Below, one piece after another: positions 1 to 7,759 of a stretch of DNA of 46,404 bases. The notes below the pieces were generated by a model, which saw only the letters and a list, made by a program, of their open reading frames with translations, made no database searches and was not told the DNA's origin. This stretch comes from Hyphomonas sp. (GTDB taxonomy: Bacteria > Pseudomonadota > Alphaproteobacteria > Caulobacterales > Hyphomonadaceae), in the NCBI GenBank assembly GCA_020638455.1, contig JACKIK010000008.1, positions 1-46,404 on the forward strand, read 5' to 3'. The position numbers and the translations under genes were made by a program. The first letter of the stretch is position 1. Every line of letters starts with the position of its first letter.

Positions 1-49
1 GAGGGGGGATTGAGGCGTGCTGCATCCCCGCATCAGACGGCCGGCTGCG

Positions 50-649
50 TCAGCGTTCGGCGGCAGGCTTCCACTCGAGCAGAAGTTTCTCGCTTTTCTC
101 GATCTGGGCGGGCGACATCCAGCTGCCCACGATTTCCTTGTTTGCCGCCGCCAGGTCGTTGCCCTGAGCGGCCGAAAGGCTCAACCATTTGTGAGCCTCG
201 ACATAGTTCTTCGAAACGCCTGTGCCCTGCGCGTACATCACACCAAGATTGAGCTGCGAGGGCGCGTACCCCTGCTCGGCCGCCATGCGGTACCATTTCA
301 CGGCTTCTGAATGGCTGGGCGCAACGCCTTCGCCCTCCTCATACATGACGCCGAGATTGTGCTGGGCCTGCTCGTCGCCTTGCTCCGCCGCCAGACGAAA
401 CCACTTCGCGGCCTCCGCGTCATTTTCAGCAACGCCGATGCCATCGTCATACATGATGCCGATGTTGAGCTGCGCAGCCAAATTTCCCTGTTCGGCCGCC
501 TGACTGTACCATTTGAAGGCCTCTTCGTAGTCCCCCATCTCATAAGCGGCATCGCCCCGTTCGGAGGCGTCCTCCTGCGCGGCAGCGGGGCTTGCAAACA
601 GGAAGACCGGCCAGAGCGCGATCAATGCGACAGGGACTCGATATTTCAT
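50..649 (-). CDS. Secreted Sel1-repeat (TPR-like) protein
   Basis: This is a 199-residue protein with an N-terminal signal peptide (about residues 1-24, hydrophobic core followed by ASPAAAQ). About four Sel1-like repeats follow, roughly residues 28-165, each with the AEQG and LG.MY..G.GV pattern spaced about 36 residues apart. Sel1 repeats form alpha-solenoids that bind other proteins, so a periplasmic scaffold or adaptor role is the reasonable guess; no partner is evident. The ATG at 649 was chosen because the signal peptide begins there; an upstream in-frame start at 712 would only add a charged leader. It is divergent from the VCBS-repeat gene at 1015. Repeat family is clear, function is not. 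Confidence 0.85.
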   Translation of the reverse strand: MKYRVPVALIALWPVFLFASPAAAQEDASERGDAAYEMGDYEEAFKWYSQAAEQGNLAAQLNIGIMYDDGIGVAENDAEAAKWFRLAAEQGDEQAQHNLGVMYEEGEGVAPSHSEAVKWYRMAAEQGYAPSQLNLGVMYAQGTGVSKNYVEAHKWLSLSAAQGNDLAAANKEIVGSWMSPAQIEKSEKLLLEWKPAAER

Positions 650-1014
650 CAGCGGCGCTCCGGGCGAATCATTTTGCCCGAGCATGAGGCCAATGCCGCG
701 ACGCCCTGTCAACGACCATCAAATTCGGGGCTGGCCAGCGCGATTTGTCGTGAAAGGACTGTCCGTATCGCGAGCAATCACGGCCTTCTCCGGCTTCCCG
801 CGCCGTCTCAGCTCCGGGCACCCGCGTCTGGGCCATTTTGCAGTCCGGCGATGATCGATTTTTTTTGTCCCATCATTTTTCCATCAGGATTTTTCGTTTC
901 AGGCGAGCAAGACTTTTTGTTCGCGCTGGATCCACGTCTGCCGACGAACCGCCAGCCAGTCCCGAGGGGATCCCCGGCAAGTTCCGAGATTTCACGAACC
1001 AGGAGACTTCCATT
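650..1014. other. Divergent intergenic region, 365 bp
   Basis: No convincing gene lies here. It separates the divergent Sel1 gene and the VCBS-repeat gene and should hold both promoters. It contains an AT-rich stretch at 852-918 with several T-tracts (859-866, 876-880, 890-894, 914-918) upstream of the VCBS gene. No clear -35/-10 pair could be assigned. A Shine-Dalgarno sequence AGGAGA (1001-1006) sits 8 bases before the ATG at 1015. Confidence 0.6.
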
Positions 1015-2274
1015 ATGCGCCCGCAATCGACAATGAAACGGCTCGCGCTCGTCGCCGCCGCCATGGCAGTTGCTGTTCCGGCACACGCGCAGGCCCTGAC
1101 GGCATGCAAGTGGGGAAGCCCCGGCTATTCCTGGGCCATGAAAACGCCGGAAGGCACAAAAATCGCCACCGGGATTTCCGGCGACGTGATCCTGTATTCC
1201 TCTCTCACCCTGTCCCCTGGCAAGGTCATACCGGTCGGAAATTTCTGGAGCGGTCTGGGCTACAACTGGGTTGGTGACTTCAATGGCGACGGTTTCGACG
1301 ACATCGCCTCTGCCAACGGATCCACAGTCGAGATGCGGCTTCAGACGAATAACGTGCCTATTTCCGAATGCCGGCGCGAGGTCGTCAACGGCCAATCCCT
1401 GACCAAGCGCCAGGATTACAAGCTGTCGGGTTTCCAGAAAGATTCGCTGCAGGTGTCGGGATCCTGGGGCGCTCCCGGCTACTCCTGGACAGGTGATTTT
1501 GATGGCGATGGGCGGGCGGACATTGCGACCGCCTCCGGTAACGACGTCCGCATCCACTTCTACGACTTCACTGGCTACACGGTTCCGGCGACCCAATGGC
1601 TGTATGATGCCGGCCACAGCCCGGCGACTTACCAGCGAGAGCCCGGCTACGCCTCCTGCTCGACGCTCGCCGATCATTTCGGCCAGTTCACCAGCAAGAC
1701 CTGGAGCGTCCCCGGAGGCTGGGGCGCTGCGGACTATAGCTGGGCAGCTGACTTCAACGGCGACGGAACGACCGACATCGCGACCGCGAACGGCGGCAAT
1801 ATCAGGGTCTTCAGCTCCAAGGGCGGCCGTACGGGCGGCTTCGACAGCAAGGACTTCTCCGTGCCGATGCCATGGGGCAGCGGCGCATATACCTGGGCAG
1901 CCGATTTCAACAAGGACGGCAAGGCCGACATCGCCTCCGCCAGCGGCGATACGATCTCGATCGCGATCGCCCAGCCGGTCGGCCAGAAAGGTGTCCTGAC
2001 AGGGTTTGCAGTCGAACGGCAGCCCATCACCAATTGGTGGGGCGATGCCGCCTACACGTTCGTGAAGGATTTCACCGGTGACGGCAGGGCCGATGTCGCG
2101 ACGGCGCGCGGATGCGACGTGAAGATGTCAGCCTCGACGGGATCGGGCTTCGCGGCGCCTGTCGATTGGCGATACAGCCTGCGGGCACCTTCTACGGGCG
2201 GCGCGACCGGTATCAGCCCGCCGACATCATACAATGGATGCGGTCTCGGCTCAGTGGTCGGGACGTGCCAGTAG
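1015..2274 (+). CDS. Secreted FG-GAP/VCBS repeat protein
   Basis: This 419-residue exported protein has a signal peptide (about residues 7-26, ending AHAQA) and at least five FG-GAP/VCBS-type repeats. Each repeat carries a calcium-loop signature of the type DFNGDG..DIA, near residues 88, 161, 246, 297 and 352, preceded by a W/Y-rich strand (YSWTGDF, YSWAADF). A degenerate first repeat begins at residue 31. Such repeats fold into calcium-stabilised beta-propellers found on secreted or surface proteins involved in binding or adhesion; no catalytic domain is visible. The start is ATG 1015 with AGGAGA 8 bases upstream, rather than an in-frame ATG at 838 lacking a signal peptide. Convergent with maf. 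The ligand is unknown. Confidence 0.85.
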   Translation: MRPQSTMKRLALVAAAMAVAVPAHAQALTACKWGSPGYSWAMKTPEGTKIATGISGDVILYSSLTLSPGKVIPVGNFWSGLGYNWVGDFNGDGFDDIASANGSTVEMRLQTNNVPISECRREVVNGQSLTKRQDYKLSGFQKDSLQVSGSWGAPGYSWTGDFDGDGRADIATASGNDVRIHFYDFTGYTVPATQWLYDAGHSPATYQREPGYASCSTLADHFGQFTSKTWSVPGGWGAADYSWAADFNGDGTTDIATANGGNIRVFSSKGGRTGGFDSKDFSVPMPWGSGAYTWAADFNKDGKADIASASGDTISIAIAQPVGQKGVLTGFAVERQPITNWWGDAAYTFVKDFTGDGRADVATARGCDVKMSASTGSGFAAPVDWRYSLRAPSTGGATGISPPTSYNGCGLGSVVGTCQ

Positions 2275-2344
2275 CGTCCGGGTCCGGCGCGTTTGCGCCA
2301 CGGTGTGACATCGGCAGGGCTGCCTGCCTCCGGAGGCTTTCCCG

Positions 2345-2923
2345 TCAGCCGCGCCAGCCCATGCCTTCAAGGAGCGATTTCGTCTCGTAGAGCGGCAGGC
2401 CGACGATGGCGGTGTAGCTGCCGTTGATGCCGGTGATGAAGGCACCGGCGAGGCCCTGGATGCCGTAGCCGCCCGCCTTGCCCTGCCATTCGCCGCTGGC
2501 GACATAGGCCGCGATCTCCTGATCGGTCAGGCGTTTGAATTTCACGCGGGCGAGCACGGTGCGGGCGCTGATGCGGCCGTCCGGCGCACGCACGGCGAGG
2601 CCGGTGATGCACTGGTGCGACCGGCCGGACAGCAGGCGCAGAAAGGCCTCCGCCTCCGCGGCATCGGCCGCCTTTTCGAGATTGCGCTGGCCGAGGGCGA
2701 CGACGGTGTCGGCGGCCAGCACATAGCCCTCTTCCCGGCAGGCGGCGGCCTTCTCGCGGGCAAGACGCTCTGCCAGCGCGCGCGGGCTTTCGTCCTTGCG
2801 GCGGGTCTCGTCGATGTCGGTGGGGCAGATGGCGTCCGGCACGATGCCGATCTGGGCGAGCAGGTCCTGCCGCCGGGGGCTTGCGCTGGCAAGGATGAGC
2901 CGCGCGGCCCCGGGAAACGCCAT
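2345..2923 (-). CDS. maf: Maf-family nucleoside triphosphate pyrophosphatase
   Basis: This 192-residue cytoplasmic protein is of normal Maf length. It shows the phosphate-binding SASPRR motif near residues 13-18, the AADTVV motif near 70 that carries the catalytic acidic residue, and GGYGIQG near 155-161. Maf proteins hydrolyse non-canonical or excess NTPs to NMP and pyrophosphate; the KAGGYGIQG form resembles the dTTP/UTP-type (YhdE) branch rather than the m7GTP branch, an assignment from motif memory. It lies 6 bases downstream of infA and is probably co-transcribed with it, as in other Alphaproteobacteria. Confidence 0.92.
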   Translation of the reverse strand: MAFPGAARLILASASPRRQDLLAQIGIVPDAICPTDIDETRRKDESPRALAERLAREKAAACREEGYVLAADTVVALGQRNLEKAADAAEAEAFLRLLSGRSHQCITGLAVRAPDGRISARTVLARVKFKRLTDQEIAAYVASGEWQGKAGGYGIQGLAGAFITGINGSYTAIVGLPLYETKSLLEGMGWRG

Positions 2924-2929
2924 GGGAGT

Positions 2930-3151
2930 TTACTTGAAGCGGTAGGTGATGCGGCCCTTGGTCAGGTCGTAGGGCGTCATTTCGACCATCACCTTGTCGC
3001 CTGTCAGCACGCGGATGCGGTTCTTGCGCATCTTGCCGGCGGTGTGGGCGATAATTTCGTGGTCATTCTCGAGTCGCACGCGGAAGGTCGCGTTCGGCAG
3101 CAGTTCGACCACCGTACCCTCGAATTCGATCAGTTCTTCTTTGTTCGACAT
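2930..3151 (-). CDS. infA: Translation initiation factor IF-1
   Basis: This 73-residue protein matches IF-1 over its whole length: an N-terminal MSNKEELIEFEGTVVELLPN, an OB-fold core containing TAGKMRKNRIRVLTGDKV, and a C-terminal GRITYRFK. IF-1 binds the ribosomal A site of the 30S subunit during initiation. Shine-Dalgarno GGAG lies 6-7 bases before the ATG at 3151. It is the first gene of an infA-maf pair, with a plausible promoter at 3208-3234. In many Alphaproteobacteria infA follows UPF0262 and a phosphatase gene; here two other genes stand in that place. Confidence 0.97.
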   Translation of the reverse strand: MSNKEELIEFEGTVVELLPNATFRVRLENDHEIIAHTAGKMRKNRIRVLTGDKVMVEMTPYDLTKGRITYRFK

Positions 3152-3207
3152 GCAGTCTCCAAAACAGGACGGTCCAGTGCGCCGTCACGCGCCGATATAG
3201 GGTGCGC

Positions 3208-3234
3208 CTTATACTTTTGCACGGATTGCGGCAA
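3208..3234 (-). promoter_or_regulatory. Putative sigma-70-type promoter of infA-maf
   Basis: On the minus strand a TATAAG -10 element (3208-3213) is preceded by TTGCCG (3229-3234) with a 15-base spacer; shifting the -35 by one or two bases gives 16-17. It would yield a leader of about 50 nt before infA. The -10 is good and the -35 is ordinary, so this is an inference. Confidence 0.4.
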
Positions 3235-3236
3235 GC

Positions 3237-3296
3237 TTTGGGAGTCACTCCCAAAAACAAGAGACCGGATGCGGGGGGGTGTATCCCCGCATCCGG
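3237..3296 (-). terminator. Hairpin terminator after the tautomerase gene, plus adjoining dyad
   Basis: A perfect 12-bp stem (CCGGATGCGGGG at 3265-3276 and its complement at 3285-3296) with an 8-base loop lies 30 bases past the tautomerase stop. Read on the minus strand it is followed by TCTCTTGTTTTT, as expected of an intrinsic terminator. The T-tract merges into a second perfect dyad, TTTGGGAGT-C-ACTCCCAAA (3237-3255), just upstream of the infA promoter. Confidence 0.7.
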
Positions 3297-3326
3297 CCAG
3301 TGCCTGGAGAGAGACAGGCTACTGGG

Positions 3327-3563
3327 TCAGGCGTGTTCCTTCTCCGCGCCCGCGGCTGCGAGGGCATGGACGTCGGCCGCCGTCAGCGTCTTGCCGCCGA
3401 TCCCCCAGTCGCCCTGCTGGATTTCCTGGATGCGGACCCAGGTCACCTGGCGCATCGCTTCGCCTTCGACGGCGAGCATGGCATCGGTCACGCGTTCGAT
3501 CATTTCGCGCTTCTGGGCGGGGGTGAAAACGTCCTTGATCACGTCGATATTCACGAGAGGCAT
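3327..3563 (-). CDS. 4-oxalocrotonate tautomerase-family protein
   Basis: This 78-residue protein belongs to the small tautomerase superfamily. Pro-2, which becomes the catalytic N-terminal proline after Met removal, is followed by LVNIDVIKDVFTPAQKREMI, and a WGIGG motif near residues 53-57 matches the family's C-terminal hairpin. These hexameric or trimeric cytosolic enzymes use the proline as a general base in keto-enol tautomerisation or dehalogenation; the substrate cannot be told from sequence. AAGGA sits 7 bases upstream of the ATG. It stands alone between infA and the divergent regulator gene at 3711 and ends in a strong terminator. No aromatic meta-cleavage genes are nearby. Confidence 0.85.
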   Translation of the reverse strand: MPLVNIDVIKDVFTPAQKREMIERVTDAMLAVEGEAMRQVTWVRIQEIQQGDWGIGGKTLTAADVHALAAAGAEKEHA

Positions 3564-3710
3564 TGTCTTGTTCCTTTGTCTTGAGTTGTCCCGGCTGCGG
3601 GACCATCCCGCCGCCGATGTGAGACGTGTACCCCGGCCGGCGCGGGCAAACTTGAACGGTATCTGGAGAAATGCTGGAGAAATGCGGGATTTCGCCTATC
3701 CTGCCCGGAC

Positions 3711-5279
3711 ATGATCTATCGGTTTGAAGACTTCGAGCTCGATTCAGCGAAGTTCGAGCTCCGGCGAAGCGGCACGCCGGTGGCCGCAGAGCCCCAGGTC
3801 TTGTCGCTGCTCCTGCTGCTGGCCGCGAATTCTGACCGCATGGTGAGCAAGGACGAGATCGTCGAGACCATATGGGACGGGCGCGCGATTTCGGATTCGG
3901 CCCTGTCGAGCCGGATCAAGTCCGCGCGCAGGCTGCTCGATGATGACGGCAAGGCGCAGCGCCTGATCCGGACGATCCACGGGCGCGGCTTTCGTTTCGC
4001 CACTCCGCCGGATGTGCAGCCGGTGGCTCTGCCGGTCGTGGTGCAGGTCGCAGAAGCGCCGGCGGACGCGGAGCCGCCGCCCCTGCCGGCACCGGACAAG
4101 CCCTCCATTGCCGTCCTGCCGTTCCGGCTGGTCGGCGTTGCAGGGGACTATGCGGCGCTCGCCGATGCCCTGCCGCATGACCTGATCACCAGCCTGTCGC
4201 GCCTCCGCTGGCTTTTTGTGATCGCCCGCGGATCGACATTCCGGTTCCGGCAGTCCGATCCGGACCTCGCCAGCGTGCGGGCGGCGCTGGGGGTGGACTA
4301 CTGCCTGTCGGGGGCCGTCGAAATAGTTGGATCACGGATGGGTGTGTCCGTCGAGCTGGCGGACACCCGCACCGGCGGCGTGATCTGGAGCGAGCGGTAT
4401 GACGGCAACCTCGGCAATGTGCACGACGTCCGTGAACAGATCGCCGCGCATGTCATGTCGGAACTCGACGTCCAGATCCCGCTGCACGAGGCAGGTCATG
4501 CACGGCTGGTGGCGACGGAGCAGCTCGACGCCTGGTCGGCCTACCATCTGGGACTGACGCACATGTTCCGGTTCACCCGGCAGGACAATGAACAGGCCAC
4601 CAGCCTGTTTGACCGGGCCCTGTCGCTCGACCCGCATTTTGCGCGGGCGCATGCGGGCGCGTCGTTCACCCGGTTCCAGAACGCCTTCCTGCGCTACACG
4701 CCGGATGCCGATGCCGAAATCGCCGCGGCCCGCGCAGCGGCCGAGCGCGCCATGGCGCACGACCCACTGGACCCGTTCTGCAACCTTGTGATGGGACGGA
4801 CACACTGGATCGAGCAGGACCTCGAAGGATCCCACAGCTGGCTCGACCGGGCGGTGCAGCTCAATCCGAACTATGCGCAGGCAGTGTACCTGAGGGCCCT
4901 GACGCAGACACTGATCGGCGACGGGCAGGCCGCCGATCCCGATGTCGGCCTCGCGCTCAGGCTCAGCCCGCTCGACCCGCTCCGATACGCGATGCTGTCC
5001 ACCCGCGCGCTCCTGCTGATGATGCAGGGGAAATACGAGGATGCGACGGCCTGGGCCGAACAGGGCGTCCGCACGCCGGGCGCGCATGTGCATATCGCGC
5101 TCATCGCGGCGGCGGCGCAGAAGATGGCGCAGAACGAAGCTGCGGCTGAGCGCTGGATGGCGTATGCGCGCCAGCGCGACCCGAACATCAGTGCCGAGAC
5201 GTTCCTGCACGCATTTCCCTTTTCGGACCCGGCCCAGCGCACCCGCATCACGGAAGTCCTGAAAGCGCTGGGCGTCTGA
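3711..5279 (+). CDS. Winged-helix (OmpR/CadC-type) regulator with TolB-like and TPR domains
   Basis: This 522-residue protein begins with a DNA-binding winged helix of the OmpR/PhoB C-terminal type (about residues 1-97, ending IHGRGFRF). A proline/alanine-rich linker follows (98-130), then a TolB/FlgO-like alpha/beta domain starting KPSIAVLPF (about 130-265, including SGAVEI and GGVIWSERYDG), then tetratricopeptide-like helices to the end (about 270-520). No transmembrane segment separates the DNA-binding and sensory parts, so unlike CadC or ToxR this looks cytoplasmic. It has no receiver domain. Such proteins are usually transcriptional regulators sensing through the TPR/TolB part; the signal is unknown. 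It has no obvious ribosome-binding site. Its TGA and the stop of the convergent UPF0262 gene abut in one TGATCA. Confidence 0.82.
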   Translation: MIYRFEDFELDSAKFELRRSGTPVAAEPQVLSLLLLLAANSDRMVSKDEIVETIWDGRAISDSALSSRIKSARRLLDDDGKAQRLIRTIHGRGFRFATPPDVQPVALPVVVQVAEAPADAEPPPLPAPDKPSIAVLPFRLVGVAGDYAALADALPHDLITSLSRLRWLFVIARGSTFRFRQSDPDLASVRAALGVDYCLSGAVEIVGSRMGVSVELADTRTGGVIWSERYDGNLGNVHDVREQIAAHVMSELDVQIPLHEAGHARLVATEQLDAWSAYHLGLTHMFRFTRQDNEQATSLFDRALSLDPHFARAHAGASFTRFQNAFLRYTPDADAEIAAARAAAERAMAHDPLDPFCNLVMGRTHWIEQDLEGSHSWLDRAVQLNPNYAQAVYLRALTQTLIGDGQAADPDVGLALRLSPLDPLRYAMLSTRALLLMMQGKYEDATAWAEQGVRTPGAHVHIALIAAAAQKMAQNEAAAERWMAYARQRDPNISAETFLHAFPFSDPAQRTRITEVLKALGV

Positions 5280-5768
5280 TCACCCTGCCGCGCGGGCCTG
5301 GCCGGCGTGGAGGGCGCAGATCAGGGTGAACAGGCGCCGGGCGGTGAGGAAGTCGACTTCGACCTTGCCTTCGAGGCGTTCGGCCAGCAGTTCGGAGCCT
5401 TCGTTATGGATGCCGCGGCGGGCCATGTCGATGGCTTCGATCTGGTGCGGCGTCTGCGTGCGGATGGCATCGTAATAGCTGTCGCAGATCATGAAATAGT
5501 CGCGGATCACGCCCCGGAACGGGCCGAGCGACAGGATGAAGGTGTGCACCTGGATGCCCTGCTCGTCCTTCACCGCGAAGACGAGGCGGCGCTCGGCTTG
5601 CGACAGGGCGAGGATGTAGGGGCCCTGGTCCTTGTCGATCAGCTTGAAACTGTTCTGCTCGATCAGGTCGAAAATGGCGACGCGCCGCTCATGCTCGGCA
5701 TCCGGGCCGGAGGCGCCGAGCGTGTCGTCGTCGATCTCGACGGCAATCAAGCGGTTCTTATCCGTCAT
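5280..5768 (-). CDS. UPF0262 family protein
   Basis: This 162-residue protein matches the alphaproteobacterial UPF0262 family in length and sequence, with conserved-looking stretches NRLIAVEIDDDTLG at the start, LSLGPFRGVIRDYFMICDSYY in the middle (residues about 80-100), and a C-terminal helix LTARRLFTLICALHAGQ. Its molecular function is not known. The start is ATG 5768, overlapping the last 11 bases of hisD, so the two are almost certainly co-transcribed and translationally coupled; longer upstream starts would run deep into hisD. It is a standard member of the hisD neighbourhood in this class. Confidence 0.88.
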   Translation of the reverse strand: MTDKNRLIAVEIDDDTLGASGPDAEHERRVAIFDLIEQNSFKLIDKDQGPYILALSQAERRLVFAVKDEQGIQVHTFILSLGPFRGVIRDYFMICDSYYDAIRTQTPHQIEAIDMARRGIHNEGSELLAERLEGKVEVDFLTARRLFTLICALHAGQARAAG

Positions 5769-7068
5769 GGCCGCCCCCGGCATTGGTGCGGATGGTGATG
5801 GAGCGGGCATGGGCCGGCAGGCGCTCGGCCTCGGCAAGGCGGAGGGCCGCAGGGGCGAGCGCATCGAAGCCGGCCGGCGTCGCGCGCTGCACGCTCATGC
5901 GCTTCATGAAATCGGCGAGGCCGAGGCCGGAGGAGAAGCGCGCGGCGCGGCTGGTCGGCAGGACGTGGTTGGAGCCGGTGACGTAGTCTCCAAGGGCTTC
6001 CGGCGTGTGGTGGCCAAGGAAGACAGCGCCGGCGTGGCGGATCTTCGGCAGCAGCGCGTCCGGATCGGCGACGCAGAGCACGGCATGCTCCGGCGCGACG
6101 ATGTTGGCGACTGCGGCGGCCTGGTCGAGGTCCCGCGCGGTGACGATGGCGCCGTGGGCACTCCACGAGCGGGCGGCGCGCTCGGCCGTGGCGAGGGATT
6201 TCAACTGCCGATCCACAGAGTTATCCACAGCCTTGCCCACAGACTCATCCACAGTGATCAGGATCGACTGGGAGGACGGGTCATGCTCGGCCTGGCTGAG
6301 CAGGTCGGCGGCGACCCAGTCCGGATGCGCCGTTTCGTCGGCGATGACGAGGATTTCGGAGGGCCCGGCGATGGTGTCGATGCCAACGCGGCCGAAGACC
6401 TGCCGCTTGGCCTCCGCGACGAAGGCATTTCCCGGCCCGACGATCTTGTCGACGGGCTCCAGATGACCCGCCCCGAAAGCGAGCGCGGCAACAGCCTGGG
6501 CCCCACCGATGGGGTAGTATTCGTCCACGCCGGCGTGCAGGGCCGCATAGGCGACGGCTGGCGACAGCTCGCCCTTCGGTGCCGGGGCAACCATGACGAT
6601 GCGGCCGACGCCGGCAATCTTCGCCGGCACGACGTTCATCAGCACGGAGGACGGATAGCTCGCCCGCCCGCCCGGCACGTACACGCCGACACTGTCGAGC
6701 GAGGTCCAGCGCCAGCCGAGTTCGACGCCGACCTCATCCGTGAACGAATGGTCCTGCGGCATCTGGGCCCGGTGGTAGGCGGCGATGCGGTCATGCGCGA
6801 AATCGATGGCCTGCTTGAGATCGTCCGGGCACTGGGCGGCGAGCTCGGCAAGGTTCACATTGTCGGAGGTCAGGGTGACGGGATCGATCTGCAGCTCGTC
6901 GAACTTTGCCGTATGGGTGGCGACCGCCTCCCCGCCCCGCTCCTCGACCTCGTCAAGGATCTTGCCGACGATTCCGGCCACGTCATGGCCCGTCGCGCGC
7001 GGCTCCCGCAGGAAGCGGCGGAACCGGGCGTCGAAGTCCGGGGCGGAGGCGTCGAATGTGCGGGCCAT
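5758..7068 (-). CDS. hisD: Histidinol dehydrogenase
   Basis: This 436-residue enzyme of normal length catalyses the last two steps of histidine biosynthesis, the NAD-dependent four-electron oxidation of L-histidinol to L-histidine, in a zinc-dependent dimer. Family landmarks include YVPGGRASYPSSVLM (about residues 130-144), IAGPSEILVIADE (about 235-247), and the C-terminal GSNHVLPTSRAARFSSGLG block. An unusual four-unit 12-bp tandem repeat encodes VDES-VGKA-VDNS-VDRQ (6207-6254) in a variable region. Upstream on the same strand are murA and DUF2948, separated by an oppositely oriented VOC gene. No other his gene is in the window, as is normal for this class. Confidence 0.96.
   Translation of the reverse strand: MARTFDASAPDFDARFRRFLREPRATGHDVAGIVGKILDEVEERGGEAVATHTAKFDELQIDPVTLTSDNVNLAELAAQCPDDLKQAIDFAHDRIAAYHRAQMPQDHSFTDEVGVELGWRWTSLDSVGVYVPGGRASYPSSVLMNVVPAKIAGVGRIVMVAPAPKGELSPAVAYAALHAGVDEYYPIGGAQAVAALAFGAGHLEPVDKIVGPGNAFVAEAKRQVFGRVGIDTIAGPSEILVIADETAHPDWVAADLLSQAEHDPSSQSILITVDESVGKAVDNSVDRQLKSLATAERAARSWSAHGAIVTARDLDQAAAVANIVAPEHAVLCVADPDALLPKIRHAGAVFLGHHTPEALGDYVTGSNHVLPTSRAARFSSGLGLADFMKRMSVQRATPAGFDALAPAALRLAEAERLPAHARSITIRTNAGGGHDG
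6207..6254 (-). repeat. Four tandem 12-bp units with a consensus DnaA box, inside hisD
   Basis: On the coding strand of hisD four consecutive 12-base units each begin CTGTGG: units at 6243-6254, 6231-6242, 6219-6230 and 6207-6218. The third unit, read on the plus strand, contains TTATCCACA (6221-6229), the classical DnaA-box consensus. Units 1 and 4 carry near-boxes with TCCACA. The period is in frame (four residues), so the reading frame is preserved. Confidence 0.85.
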
Positions 7069-7217
7069 CAGGCAAGTCCCGTATTTCCAAACCTCGCTTC
7101 ATGGCCTGTCAGGCCGCCCCTGACAAGGCGACGATTCGGCACTTTTGCCGGTTGTTCTTGGCGAAAGCGTGGGAGGCGCGTAGCCTTCTTCCCTGCAAGG
7201 ATGGGGAGGACCGGCCG

Positions 7218-7601
7218 ATGTACAGCCACACGACGCTCGGGACGAATGACTGGCAGAAGGCCCGGCCCTTCTGGATTGCCGTGATGGAGGCGCTGGGGAA
7301 CCCCATCCTGTTCGAATACGACCGCGGCATCGCCTTCGGTGAAGCGACGGGGCCGAAACTGTTCGTGGGGCCGACCTTTGACGGCAAGCCTGCCACCAAT
7401 GGCAACGGCACGCATGTCGCCTTCATCGCAAAGGACCGGCCGACGGTGGATGCCTTCTACGCCGCCGCGATGGCCAATGGCGGCTCGGACGAAGGCCCGC
7501 CGGGGCCGCGGCCGCATTATCACAAGAACTATTACGGGGCGTATGTAAGGGATCCGGACGGCAACAAGATCCAGGCGGTGTGTCACCGGAAGCCGGGATA
7601 A
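7218..7601 (+). CDS. VOC (glyoxalase/bleomycin-resistance) family protein
   Basis: This is a 127-residue single-domain vicinal-oxygen-chelate protein. It starts MYSHTTLGTNDWQKARPFW, typical of the first beta-alpha unit, and ends YGAYVRDPDGNKIQAVCHR, the usual final strand with YVRDPDGN. VOC proteins are small metal-dependent enzymes or binding proteins (glyoxalases, dioxygenases, fosfomycin or bleomycin resistance), so the exact substrate cannot be given. The start ATG 7218 has GGGGAGGA 8 bases upstream; much longer in-frame starts lie inside antisense hisD. It sits on the opposite strand between hisD and DUF2948, which are normally adjacent, and is followed directly by an inverted-repeat element, suggesting an insertion. 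Confidence 0.83.
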   Translation: MYSHTTLGTNDWQKARPFWIAVMEALGNPILFEYDRGIAFGEATGPKLFVGPTFDGKPATNGNGTHVAFIAKDRPTVDAFYAAAMANGGSDEGPPGPRPHYHKNYYGAYVRDPDGNKIQAVCHRKPG

Positions 7602-7752
7602 GCCCTCACCACCCACGCCCTTCGGGCGCGGGCCCCTCCTCTCCCTGAAGGGAGAGGGGTTGACCCGGCACCGTCGTCACAAGTTGCTTGATGCTAACCC
7701 CTCTCCCTCTGGGAGTGGAGGGGCCCACCGCGAAGCGATGGGCGGTGAGGGC
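7602..7752. repeat. REP-like imperfect inverted repeat between convergent genes
   Basis: The 151-bp interval begins GCCCTCACCACCCACG and ends with the near-complement (CCGCGAAGCG...GGTGAGGGC). Its interior arms carry CCCCTCTCCCT-type blocks facing each other (around 7645-7663 and 7702-7727). The whole can fold as a long hairpin with sub-hairpins. It starts at the VOC stop codon and ends 7 bases before the DUF2948 stop, so it may serve as a bidirectional terminator. Composition and structure resemble dispersed REP/MITE-like intergenic elements; only this full copy is evident in the window. Confidence 0.75.
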
Positions 7753-7759
7753 CTTTCCC

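Noticed and set aside
852..918. T-tracts upstream of the VCBS gene as a possible curved-DNA promoter element
   Set aside because: The tract centres are not spaced at about 10.5 bases, so intrinsic curvature is not supported.
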